A stretch of DNA of 64,000 bases from Bacteroidota bacterium (GTDB lineage: Bacteria; Bacteroidota; Bacteroidia; Chitinophagales; Chitinophagaceae). The stretch covers positions 1 through 64,000 of the forward strand of contig JACPEA010000016.1 in assembly GCA_016183765.1 (NCBI GenBank). The letters are read 5' to 3'. The notes beneath the pieces are model-generated. The model was not told where the DNA came from. It made no database searches and saw nothing but the letters and a program-made list of their open reading frames with translations. The position numbers were made by a program, and so were the translations under genes. Below are positions 1 to 8,947 of the stretch, one piece after another (within the stretch, counting starts at the first letter, position 1; the number at the start of each line of letters is the position of its first letter).

Positions 1-3000
1 ACCGGATTAGCAGCAGGAGAGCGCATCAGTGCTGTTACATTAAGCAGTCCGGGTGTCTTGTCAACTGCAGCTGTGGGTGCTTATAGTATCACGGCATCCA
101 ATGCAACGGGTACTACAGTATCTAACTATACGATCAACTATATAACCGGCATGTTAACGGTAACGGCTGCTCCGTTGACCATTACGGCCAATGATCAGAA
201 TAAATTATATGGTGTTACCGGCAACCTGGATGGTACGGCCTTTGCTGTAACAGGTTTAGCTTCTGGTGAAAGTATCAGCAATGTTACCCTGAGCAGTCCT
301 GGAACCCTGTCTGCCGCTGCTGCAGGAACGTATGGCATTGCTGTATCGAATGCCACCGGCTCAACGGTATCCAATTATAGTATCCGTTATGTGTCCGGTA
401 CTTTAACCGTAACTGCCATTCCGTTAACAGTAACAGCGCATGATCTGCGTAAAGTATATGGAACCACCGGTGTACTGGGTGCAACTGCTTTCAGTGTAAC
501 CGGTTTGTTGGCAGGAGAGAGCATCAGTAGTGTTACGCTGAATAGCTTAGGTACACCATCTGCTGCATCAGCCGGTGCCTATAGCATATCCATATCGGGT
601 GCTACCGGTAATTTCACTGCTGCTAATTATGATATCCGTTATGTGGCCGGTACACTTACCGTACAGTCAGCCCCTATTACCATCACTGCTTCGGATCTTA
701 GCAAAATATACGGTGAAAACCTCACGCTGCCTTCTTCCTCGTTCAGCGTAACGGGATTGGTGAATGGTGATGCCATCAGTTCGGTAACCCTCTCCAGCAA
801 TGGAGCTGGTGCTACTGCTCCCGCTGGTGTGTATAGCATCACTGCTTCTTCGGCATCGGGCAATTTCAGTGCCGACAATTATACTATTGTGTATGTAGCT
901 GGTTCTTTAACGGTGCAAAAAGCTACGTTGACCATTACGGCTTCAGATGTAACCAAGACCTATGGAACTGTCATCAACTTTACAGCTTATCAAACAAGCG
1001 GTTTGGCCAATGGAGATATAATCAGTAACGTGATCCTCAGCAGTACCGGTACGGTTGCTGCAGCTACTGCCGGTGCTTACAGCATCACGGTTTCTGGCGC
1101 ATCGGGTACCGCCCTGAATAATTACCAGCTGGTATATGTGCCGGGTACGTTAACGGTTACCGGTCAGCAACAGCCGCTTGCGGCAGGGGCCATTGCCAGC
1201 AGCCAGACCATCTGTTCCGGCGTGGCTCCGGATGCATTGACCTCAACAACGGATGCATCCGGCGGTGCTGGCGCCATCCGGTATCAGTGGCAGCAGAGTC
1301 TTGACAGTCTTCAGTTCACAGATATTACCGGTGCCAATGCTTCAGGGCTTACCCTGTCTGCACATACCCGTAATACCTATTACCGCAGGGTAGCGTATAC
1401 GGCCAATGATCCGGCTGTGTACTCCAATACTGTTGGCATGATCGTGCTTCCGGCACCTGTTGTATCAGGCAGTATAACCGGTGTTTGCGCAGCGCTTGCA
1501 GATTCTGTAACCACTTATTCTGTTAACCAGGCGGCCAATGCAAGCCGTTATGTATGGACCCTGCCCAATGGCTGGACAGGTAGTTCCGTAACCAATATGA
1601 TACAGGTAGTGCCCTCTGTCAATAACGGTGTGATCAGTGTGGTGCCTTATAACGGCGCCTGTGCGGGAACCGGTGTCAGCATGAACCTGTCAGTGATCGA
1701 CCTGGCCAAGTCTACGCTTGTCGCCAATCCGCCTGCCGCAACCGGTGATAACCTGAATACCAGTACGGTTACCCTGCAATTGATCGATGTTGCCGGTAAC
1801 GCGATTAACTGTAGTGTGCCCCAGATCTCGTTCTGTTCTACCGCTGGTGCTGTGATCGGTACGGTTACAGACAATAACAATGGTAGCTATTCTGCTAAAG
1901 TGAGATCTTATGCCGATACGATCGTGGTATGTGCCAGTGTCGGTTCTGCTAAGTTCCGGCAAACAGCTACCATTCTATACAGTGGACCACAAGGATCCAT
2001 TTCCGGTAACGGACCCATTTTTGCCACAGAAACCCCATACCTGAATTTCCATATCACGCAGGGTGCGACTCCTTATACGGTTATTTACAGGGCCGCTAAC
2101 CGTACGCAGAACGATACACTTACCAATGTTGTGAGTGATGTGCCGGTTGGTGTGACTAAAATACCAGCTACCACGGGTTATAAACTGGTATCTATTATCG
2201 GTGCAGACAATGGCCAAAGGAACAATGATTTCATTGGCGATTCGGCAACGATCCAGGTGCTTGATCCGAAGATACTGGTGACGTTAACTTCTGATTCGCC
2301 TGTATTGGTAAAAGACAGCACTTACGCAACCCGATTATCGATCGATGTAAGTAATACCGGTGATGTAAACCTTCAGCGTGTTCAGGTTAGCGCCAACCTG
2401 TTGGATGTGTTCCCGGCACCGGTAGAATTTACGTTGGATAGTGTGTTATTCAATGGCAGTTCGGTTAAGCAGAACCCGAATTTCGACGGAAGAAATTCCT
2501 ATGATCTTTTTGCCTGGAACCGTATGCCCGGTATGCGGATGTTTGAAAATCCATCTCCGCAGTTGCTGCAGCAGCATACGGCAATCATGGCCATAGCCAC
2601 CGTACCTGTTGCCGATCCGGTGAATACGGGATTGATGGAGGGAGAGAGCCTGACCGATGCAGTAGAACTGGCAAACCCTGTTACCTACTTCTCTACTACC
2701 GATATGGCAGAGGCAAGCCAGGTTCAGGCAGAGCTTCCAGGTCTGCAGAACCCGCATTTGGAAGCCAGTCCGGCCGCTCCTTATTTCTTTGGTACATTAT
2801 CGAGCCTGGATATCGGGCAGAATGCCAGGATCTACCTGTATGTGAGCATCAAACCCAACGGTTATAAAAAACCATTTGTGATGCAGGTGGCTGCTGTGGG
2901 TACGGGTACAACACCTAATGGTACGGCATTGGCGAACAGTATCTCTAACGATAATGAAAGACAGGCCGTGCATCCTGAACTCACCGGGAAAGGAGATCCT

Positions 3001-5043
3001 TTACCTACGGTTATTTCCTTGTTACCCGATCCGTCTATCGGCCTGGCCTTACAAACCGGAACACCGGTGATCCAGCCTGATAGCAGTTATAATGTAGCGC
3101 TGAACTATGTAGTGGGTAACTATGGTAATGTCAACCTGCGTTCAGTGGCGCTGTACCAGGACCTGTTACGTTCCATACCGGCACCGGATGTATTCAAAGT
3201 GCTGAGCGTATCTACACCAACCGTAAGCCTGGTGATCAACCCGGCTTACGATGGACGCATTGATACCAATCTGCTCTCTTCCCTGAGTACTTTGCCATAC
3301 GACAGGCAGGGTGAGGTGAAAGTGTTGATCAATATCAAACCAAATGCCTACGCTTCGATTTATAAACTGCAGGCAAAAGCTACCGGCTTCTCCGCAGAAA
3401 CACAGTCTACCGTGTCTGATCTATCAACCCACGGAACCCATCCGGATCCGAACGGTGATGGCTTGCCTGATGAGAGACTGATCAGTTATATTGTCATCAA
3501 CAAAACCATTCCGGTACTGGAACCGGGCAGTATTGGTGTACGTAAGGTAGTAGGGGATACACTGGTGAATGTTGCAGATTATTGCGGGCCTACGGCTAAT
3601 GTGCTGGTTGCCCAGGCGGCGTCTCCTGTTGGGGGTGATGAACCTTATAGTTTCCAATGGCAGAAATCGGTTGATAACAGCAGCTATAGCAATATTACCG
3701 ACGCTACCGATAGTATATATGTGACCGATGCGGTTAATACAGGTATTTACCTGCGCAGGAGAGTGATATCAGGTAACCAGCTGAAGTATAGTGAACCTGT
3801 ATATATCCGGATCAATAATATGGTTAAGCCGGTTGTCAATACCATTGGTTCAACAGATCTCTCTGTTGCGGATAGTATACAGATCATGGCTTCTGCCGGA
3901 ACTGCATACAAGTGGTCTAATGGTGCTACCACACAGCTCATAGTAGTGAAAACAGCAGGAAACTACACTGTTACTGTTAGCGATCAGAATGGTTGCCAGG
4001 CAAGCTCAGATGCGGTTACCGTAGTACCACCTCCACCGGCAGTCCGCAATGTTACTTATATCATCGGCTCTGTATCTAATCCGGCCAATATGGGTGTACA
4101 GGTTACGGCTACGGTTCCGGGTGCCAGTCTCAAGTACTATGTATCACTCAATGCACCAAATAGCATCAGTGTGCCTGGATTACCTACGGTAGCAGGTAGT
4201 GCGGTGTACTATGTGAGCCAGGTAGTCAATGGACTGGAAAGCAAACGGGTGCCGGTACAGGTAACCATGCTGCATGCACTCGCCGTAAGCAGGCTGGAGA
4301 AAGTGGTTTCGAAAGAAGCGGAATTACAGGCGGACGGTTCATTCATCATAGGCTTTACATTCCGTGTGTTCAACCTGCGGCCGGAACTGCTCGACAGTAT
4401 CCTGATCAAAGATGATCTTACCAGGGTATTCCCTTTCTCAGATAAACTGAAAGTACTGTCGCTTACGGCTTCCGGCAAACTGGTGGTGAATCCTTTCTAT
4501 AATGGGGTATCGCAGATAGAGATGTTGTCTGATAAGAGCCAGCTGGCTGGTATGCAGCGTGATTCAATCAGCTTGTTGATTAGGGTGTACCCGGGTGGAT
4601 TTGCCGGAGCCTTGACCAATACGGCCTACCTGACGGCAGTATCGCCTTATGGAAAATTCACCATCGCTTCTACACAGCTGGTATCGAATGATCCAACTGC
4701 CACAGGTGGTACATCGGCAGATCCTCAGCCTACCCGGTTCCTGATACCCGAGGTGAAAATCTTTATACCGGAGGCATTCTCTCCGAACAGGGATGGTAAG
4801 AATGATACCTATGTCATCATCAGGCCATATGCCACCCAGATCAGTATGGAGATATTCAACAGATGGGGCAACCTGGTATACCGCTCGAATGATTACCAGA
4901 ACGATTGGGATGGAAGAGGTAACCAGTCCTCCCTGTTCGGAACCGAACTGGCGGATGGAACCTATTATTATATCGTAACAGCAACCGATAAACTGACGGG
5001 CAAAATTGACCGGTTCAAAGGCTTTGTTGTACTGAAGCGTTGA
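1..5043 (+). CDS. MBG-repeat surface protein with T9SS type B (gliding-motility) C-terminal tail, 5' partial
   Basis: The reading frame is open from base 1, so the N-terminus and signal peptide lie outside the window; 1680 codons are visible. The first ~390 residues are about five MBG-type repeats of ~83 residues, each with the pattern 'ITASDLSKIYG...FSVTGL..G..ISSVTL...YSI...NY.I.YV.GTLTV'. After an Ig/PKD-like stretch (about residues 395-560) come three copies of a DUF11-like beta domain ('VSNTGDVNL...VFPAP') near bases 2280-2990, 3040-3420 and 4270-4660. The last ~85 residues ('IPEAFSPNRDGKNDTY... FNRWGNLVY') are the CHU_C type B sorting domain used by the type IX secretion system. Expected role: exported cell-surface adhesin or gliding/attachment protein. 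PorP/SprF and an OmpA protein follow on the same strand, the usual partners of such proteins. The specific ligand is unknown. Confidence 0.93.
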   Translation, partial: TGLAAGERISAVTLSSPGVLSTAAVGAYSITASNATGTTVSNYTINYITGMLTVTAAPLTITANDQNKLYGVTGNLDGTAFAVTGLASGESISNVTLSSPGTLSAAAAGTYGIAVSNATGSTVSNYSIRYVSGTLTVTAIPLTVTAHDLRKVYGTTGVLGATAFSVTGLLAGESISSVTLNSLGTPSAASAGAYSISISGATGNFTAANYDIRYVAGTLTVQSAPITITASDLSKIYGENLTLPSSSFSVTGLVNGDAISSVTLSSNGAGATAPAGVYSITASSASGNFSADNYTIVYVAGSLTVQKATLTITASDVTKTYGTVINFTAYQTSGLANGDIISNVILSSTGTVAAATAGAYSITVSGASGTALNNYQLVYVPGTLTVTGQQQPLAAGAIASSQTICSGVAPDALTSTTDASGGAGAIRYQWQQSLDSLQFTDITGANASGLTLSAHTRNTYYRRVAYTANDPAVYSNTVGMIVLPAPVVSGSITGVCAALADSVTTYSVNQAANASRYVWTLPNGWTGSSVTNMIQVVPSVNNGVISVVPYNGACAGTGVSMNLSVIDLAKSTLVANPPAATGDNLNTSTVTLQLIDVAGNAINCSVPQISFCSTAGAVIGTVTDNNNGSYSAKVRSYADTIVVCASVGSAKFRQTATILYSGPQGSISGNGPIFATETPYLNFHITQGATPYTVIYRAANRTQNDTLTNVVSDVPVGVTKIPATTGYKLVSIIGADNGQRNNDFIGDSATIQVLDPKILVTLTSDSPVLVKDSTYATRLSIDVSNTGDVNLQRVQVSANLLDVFPAPVEFTLDSVLFNGSSVKQNPNFDGRNSYDLFAWNRMPGMRMFENPSPQLLQQHTAIMAIATVPVADPVNTGLMEGESLTDAVELANPVTYFSTTDMAEASQVQAELPGLQNPHLEASPAAPYFFGTLSSLDIGQNARIYLYVSIKPNGYKKPFVMQVAAVGTGTTPNGTALANSISNDNERQAVHPELTGKGDPLPTVISLLPDPSIGLALQTGTPVIQPDSSYNVALNYVVGNYGNVNLRSVALYQDLLRSIPAPDVFKVLSVSTPTVSLVINPAYDGRIDTNLLSSLSTLPYDRQGEVKVLINIKPNAYASIYKLQAKATGFSAETQSTVSDLSTHGTHPDPNGDGLPDERLISYIVINKTIPVLEPGSIGVRKVVGDTLVNVADYCGPTANVLVAQAASPVGGDEPYSFQWQKSVDNSSYSNITDATDSIYVTDAVNTGIYLRRRVISGNQLKYSEPVYIRINNMVKPVVNTIGSTDLSVADSIQIMASAGTAYKWSNGATTQLIVVKTAGNYTVTVSDQNGCQASSDAVTVVPPPPAVRNVTYIIGSVSNPANMGVQVTATVPGASLKYYVSLNAPNSISVPGLPTVAGSAVYYVSQVVNGLESKRVPVQVTMLHALAVSRLEKVVSKEAELQADGSFIIGFTFRVFNLRPELLDSILIKDDLTRVFPFSDKLKVLSLTASGKLVVNPFYNGVSQIEMLSDKSQLAGMQRDSISLLIRVYPGGFAGALTNTAYLTAVSPYGKFTIASTQLVSNDPTATGGTSADPQPTRFLIPEVKIFIPEAFSPNRDGKNDTYVIIRPYATQISMEIFNRWGNLVYRSNDYQNDWDGRGNQSSLFGTELADGTYYYIVTATDKLTGKIDRFKGFVVLKR

Positions 5044-5077
5044 TGTTTGTTTTTGATACCTACAAAAAAAAAGTTGA

Positions 5078-6019
5078 ATGAAACGTGTACAGAAAAGATG
5101 GGTGTTGGTGATTGCGTTTGTAGTAAATGTACTGTGGGCTGTATCCGGCCATGCACAGCAGCAGCCAATGTATTCACAGTATATGTTCAATATGATGAAC
5201 ATCAATCCTGCTTATGCAGGAAGCCGGGGAGTTACCAGTATGACAGCCCTTTTCCGCGACCAGTGGGTGAATATGCCCGGCTCGCCCAAAACGGCTTCTG
5301 TATCGGTTGATATGGCGGTGAAGCAAAAAAAGATCGGCCTGGGATTACAGTTGTACGATGACAGGCTGGGTGTGGAGCGAACCATGGGACTGAACCTGGC
5401 CTATGCCTTCCGCATACAGACTTCAGAAAAGGGAACATTGAGTTTAGGATTGCAGGCCGGTATCCTGAACTACAGGGCCAATTATACCGGGCTGTCTACC
5501 TTCCAGTCGAACGACCCCGCTTTCAGTCAGAACGTGAATGGAATACTGCCAGCGGCAGCTGCCGGTATCTATTATAACTCAGACAGGTTCTATATAGGCG
5601 CTTCGGTTCCAGCCTTACTGAAAACAAAGATCAACAATAATAACGTGGTAGATATCAACTCGGTTACCGGTCGCGACCTGCATTTTTATGTTACTTCTGG
5701 TTTTGTAACGGATATCAATGAAGATCTTGTATTGAAGCCTTCTGTTATGATCAAATCGGCCAGCGGTGCACCGCTTGAATTGGATCTGAACCTGAATCTA
5801 TGGATCAAGAACACCCTTTCGGTAGGTGGCTCTTACCGTACCGGTGATGCATATGTGGGTATGGTAGAGTGGCAAATGAACCGGCAATTACGTTTCGGCT
5901 ATGCGTACGATAAAACTTTTTCCAACCTGGGGATCTATAACAACGGTACCCACGAATTAATGCTCAGGCTCGAAATAGGGCAGGAGGGCAGTAAAATGGT
6001 TTCACCAAGATATTTCTAA
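5078..6019 (+). CDS. PorP/SprF family type IX secretion-associated outer-membrane protein
   Basis: A 313-residue protein with a signal peptide (cleavage expected after 'SGHAQ', about residue 26) and the PorP/SprF hallmark 'QQPMYSQYMFNMMNINPAYAGSRG' region immediately after it. The remainder is an alternating pattern typical of an outer-membrane beta barrel ending in 'SKMVSPRYF'. PorP/SprF proteins are thought to help a cognate type B-sorted protein cross or attach at the outer membrane; the upstream giant MBG protein is the obvious client. The start ATG lies 34 bp after the upstream stop. The stop overlaps the next gene's ATG by one base (TAATG), so the pair is translationally coupled. Confidence 0.93.
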   Translation: MKRVQKRWVLVIAFVVNVLWAVSGHAQQQPMYSQYMFNMMNINPAYAGSRGVTSMTALFRDQWVNMPGSPKTASVSVDMAVKQKKIGLGLQLYDDRLGVERTMGLNLAYAFRIQTSEKGTLSLGLQAGILNYRANYTGLSTFQSNDPAFSQNVNGILPAAAAGIYYNSDRFYIGASVPALLKTKINNNNVVDINSVTGRDLHFYVTSGFVTDINEDLVLKPSVMIKSASGAPLELDLNLNLWIKNTLSVGGSYRTGDAYVGMVEWQMNRQLRFGYAYDKTFSNLGIYNNGTHELMLRLEIGQEGSKMVSPRYF

Positions 6020-8184
6020 TGACAGTTATGCGAAAGACGGTATTACCAGTGATCCTTTACCTGTTTATGCTGCCGGCAATGACCCTGGGCCAGGCGGTTG
6101 GGCAGGATGCATTACTGAAGAATGCGGAGCGCGAGTACCAGCGTCTCAGGTACACGTATGCCCTTCCTTTTTATACGGCTCACCTGGTTCGTCAGCCTCA
6201 GGATACCCTGGCTCTGCTGCACCTGGCAGATTCGTACCGGTTGCTGAAACAGAATGACTCGGCAGCCATCTATTACCGCAGGTATCTTACCCTGAAACCG
6301 GCTGATAAAACCACCAGGCATCGTTATGCAGAACTGGTTGCCAGTTTGGGTAATTATGCAGAAGCGGTACAGGCTTATGCCTACCTGAAACAATCCGGTA
6401 CACACAAAAAAGATTCATTGACTGAGTTGGCCATACAGCGTATCCGGGGTTTTTCTGAAACGGGCCGTTTTATGCGCGATTCACTTGATTACCGTATCCG
6501 TTACCTGAAACTGAACACGGAACAGCAGGATTTTTCACCGTTCATGAACGGGCCTGCCCTGGTATTTATATCAAACCGTTACCGGAAAATAAATGAAGGG
6601 AAAGAATTCGGATGGGATGGTCTTCCCTTTGCACAGTTCTACCAGGTGAACAACGTGGATGATGCCATTGATGCATTTGTACCCGATCCGAAAAAAGCCA
6701 TAGCCTACAACCGTATCATCCGGCCCAACCACGATTATACAGCACGTACCAGCAATGATAATGACGTGATCCAGTTGAATACGATCCCCGGGTCTTATAA
6801 GGGTTTCTTTAAAGACCTGCCTGTGTTTGCGGAAGCGCTGTCGGGTAATTTCAACCTGGGGCCTGCCTGTATTAACCAGGAAGGCAACCGTATGTATTAT
6901 ACCAGGAACAGCACATCACTTCATAAAAATAAATATCACCTGGAGATCTGGGAGGCCGTGTATGTAAGCGGACAATGGCAATATCCCAGGAAACTTCCGT
7001 TTGTAAAACCGGGTTATGATTTTTACCATCCGGCCATCAGTGCCGACGGCAAAACACTGTATTTCTGCAGCAATATGCCCGGCGGTTTTGGCGGCAGCGA
7101 CCTATATGCAGTGAACACCACCCAGTACGGCGCCTCGGAAATACCCCGTAACCTGGGTAACCGGATCAATACTGCCGGTGATGAACTGTTTCCTGTTATG
7201 AACAGGGATACCTTGTTTTTCAGCTCAGACGGTCATCCTGGTCTGGGGGGACTCGATATCTACCGGGCTTTTCCTGCTGCGGATTCCCGTAGTTGGTGGG
7301 CACCGGTCAATATGGGATATCCTGTGAATTCCTCTGCGGATGATTTTGGTATGGTCTTCCGCAACAACGGGGAAGATGGTTTCCTGACCAGTAACCGACA
7401 GGGCACAGATGATATTTTCTACTTCGCCAAAAACGATTACCGCGTGCAGCTGTCAGGAACATTGCTGGATAAAACCCATCTGCGCCGTTTGCCGGAGACG
7501 GTGGTCACCATTCAGGACCAGGAAAAAAACTTTATTGATTCACTGGTGACGGATATGACCGGTAATTACCGGTTTGCTTTGAAGCCCGGCCATTTGTATA
7601 TATTACGATTCCGGAAAGAGGGATTTACGGCAGATTCAGTAACGGTTAACCTCCGTAATTACAAAGAAACAGCCCTTGAACTGATGCCCGTAGTGCTTGC
7701 TTCGGTTGTTCCCTCCGCTGCAGGCACAGTGGTTGCCACTGCTGATACTGATAGCGACGGTATTCCCGATAAAGAAGATAAATGTCCAGATAGTAAAGGT
7801 ATTCCCCGGTTAAATGGATGCCCGGATCTGGCAGAGCGGCTTTCCTCCCTTGCCAGAAATATCCTTTTTGCCACCGCCAGCGCTGAGATTCGCGATAGCT
7901 CATACCGGTCATTGAATGAGTTGGCTGCACTTTTGCTGCAGTTTCCGGATGTAACGCTTGAGATCAATGGGTATACAGATAATAAGGGTTCCTTCCAGGC
8001 AAACATACAGTTGTCGAAGCGGAGGGCAGACGCCATCAGGCAATTCCTGGTAAGCAAAGGGATCCCTGCACGGTTATTACGTGCTAATGGATATGGACCG
8101 GCCAGCCCGATCGCTTCCAATGTGCAGGAGTCTGGCCGGCTCAGGAACAGGCGGGTAGAGATGAAAGCATTTTTTAAGATCTAA
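6019..8184 (+). CDS. OmpA family protein with TPR, PD40 beta-propeller and peptidoglycan-binding domain
   Basis: 721 residues. A signal peptide (to about residue 24, '...TLGQ') is followed by TPR-like helices (about 30-140). A WD40/PD40-like beta-propeller spans about 170-470 ('SADGKTLYFCSNMPGGFGGSDLY', 'DTLFFSSDGHPGLGGLDIY'). A carboxypeptidase-regulatory-like beta sandwich lies at about 480-570, then a calcium-binding thrombospondin-3 type linker ('DTDSDGIPDKEDKCPD'). The C-terminal OmpA domain is at about 615-721 ('NGYTDNKGSFQANIQLSKRRA...GYG'). This architecture is common next to PorP/SprF in Bacteroidota (PorE/SprE-related). It probably anchors the secretion or attachment apparatus to peptidoglycan. 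It is coupled to the preceding gene by a one-base overlap. Confidence 0.92.
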   Translation: MTVMRKTVLPVILYLFMLPAMTLGQAVGQDALLKNAEREYQRLRYTYALPFYTAHLVRQPQDTLALLHLADSYRLLKQNDSAAIYYRRYLTLKPADKTTRHRYAELVASLGNYAEAVQAYAYLKQSGTHKKDSLTELAIQRIRGFSETGRFMRDSLDYRIRYLKLNTEQQDFSPFMNGPALVFISNRYRKINEGKEFGWDGLPFAQFYQVNNVDDAIDAFVPDPKKAIAYNRIIRPNHDYTARTSNDNDVIQLNTIPGSYKGFFKDLPVFAEALSGNFNLGPACINQEGNRMYYTRNSTSLHKNKYHLEIWEAVYVSGQWQYPRKLPFVKPGYDFYHPAISADGKTLYFCSNMPGGFGGSDLYAVNTTQYGASEIPRNLGNRINTAGDELFPVMNRDTLFFSSDGHPGLGGLDIYRAFPAADSRSWWAPVNMGYPVNSSADDFGMVFRNNGEDGFLTSNRQGTDDIFYFAKNDYRVQLSGTLLDKTHLRRLPETVVTIQDQEKNFIDSLVTDMTGNYRFALKPGHLYILRFRKEGFTADSVTVNLRNYKETALELMPVVLASVVPSAAGTVVATADTDSDGIPDKEDKCPDSKGIPRLNGCPDLAERLSSLARNILFATASAEIRDSSYRSLNELAALLLQFPDVTLEINGYTDNKGSFQANIQLSKRRADAIRQFLVSKGIPARLLRANGYGPASPIASNVQESGRLRNRRVEMKAFFKI

Positions 8185-8189
8185 TCAAT

Positions 8190-8792
8190 ATGTATATGCG
8201 TTTGATGAAACCATTTGTTGTGTTGCTGGTATTGATGGGTATGGCTGTGGCAGGCCATGCGCAGAAATATGCCGCAGGAGATAAAGTGATGGTACAACTG
8301 AATGGCAACTGGATGCCAGCCGTGATCGTGGATGCCGCTTCTGCCGATAAAAAAAGTTTCCGGGTGAAACTTCTGTATATGCGTGACACTAAGAATGCTG
8401 TTATGAATTCTTTTCTGACAGTGGCCATCCAGCATATCAAACCGGATAATACGGTGGCAACCAATACCAGTACCACTACTGTGCAGCAGAAGACGGTGGC
8501 GGAACTGAACAATGCCTTACTGGGGCGTTACCAGATCTATACCGGTGTACAAAAAAATTATATTGGTCATTTTTACCTAAAGGCAGGAGGAGCCTATCGG
8601 GTGGCACTGAGTAGTGATGAGGACACGTATGCCCAGGGTACTTATGAAATAAGCCCCGATGGACAAACTTTGAAATGGTTAGGAGGTTTATTCTACCAAA
8701 ACCGCTGGGAGGGTAAACTGGTAAAACAGGAAAACGGGACTTACCAAATTATCTTCAGCGGTAAGGCCATGGCTGAAAAAACAGCTAATTGA
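8190..8792 (+). CDS. Secreted hypothetical protein
   Basis: About 200 residues with a clear signal peptide ('FVVLLVLMGMAVAGHAQ'). ATGs at 8190, 8196 and 8205 are all possible starts; the ATG at 8205 gives the tightest signal peptide. The N-terminal mature part ('AGDKVMVQLNGNWMPAVIVDA') looks like a small Tudor/agenet-like barrel. The C-terminal half ('GRYQIYTG..KNYIGHFYLKAGGAYRVAL') resembles a lipocalin-like or calycin-like sheet. No catalytic residues are recognised. It begins 5 bp after the OmpA stop, so it is probably the last gene of the same operon. Function unknown. Confidence 0.8.
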   Translation: MYMRLMKPFVVLLVLMGMAVAGHAQKYAAGDKVMVQLNGNWMPAVIVDAASADKKSFRVKLLYMRDTKNAVMNSFLTVAIQHIKPDNTVATNTSTTTVQQKTVAELNNALLGRYQIYTGVQKNYIGHFYLKAGGAYRVALSSDEDTYAQGTYEISPDGQTLKWLGGLFYQNRWEGKLVKQENGTYQIIFSGKAMAEKTAN

Positions 8793-8947
8793 CCGATCGG
8801 AAATCCCTTATTTGCGTGGTTTTTGGTCTGCGTAGCATAGTCTTATTTTAACTATGGCTGGGTGTTGAATCAGGCAGATTAAGCTTTGTATCGGGTCGGG
8901 TATCGTGGATCAATGTTCGCATTGGTCTGATCACTATAGCACGTGTT

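Noticed and set aside
4564..5205. A 213-codon minus-strand frame across the end of the MBG gene
   Set aside because: It is antisense to conserved CHU_C coding and the PorP signal peptide; the translation is low-complexity and protein-unlike.
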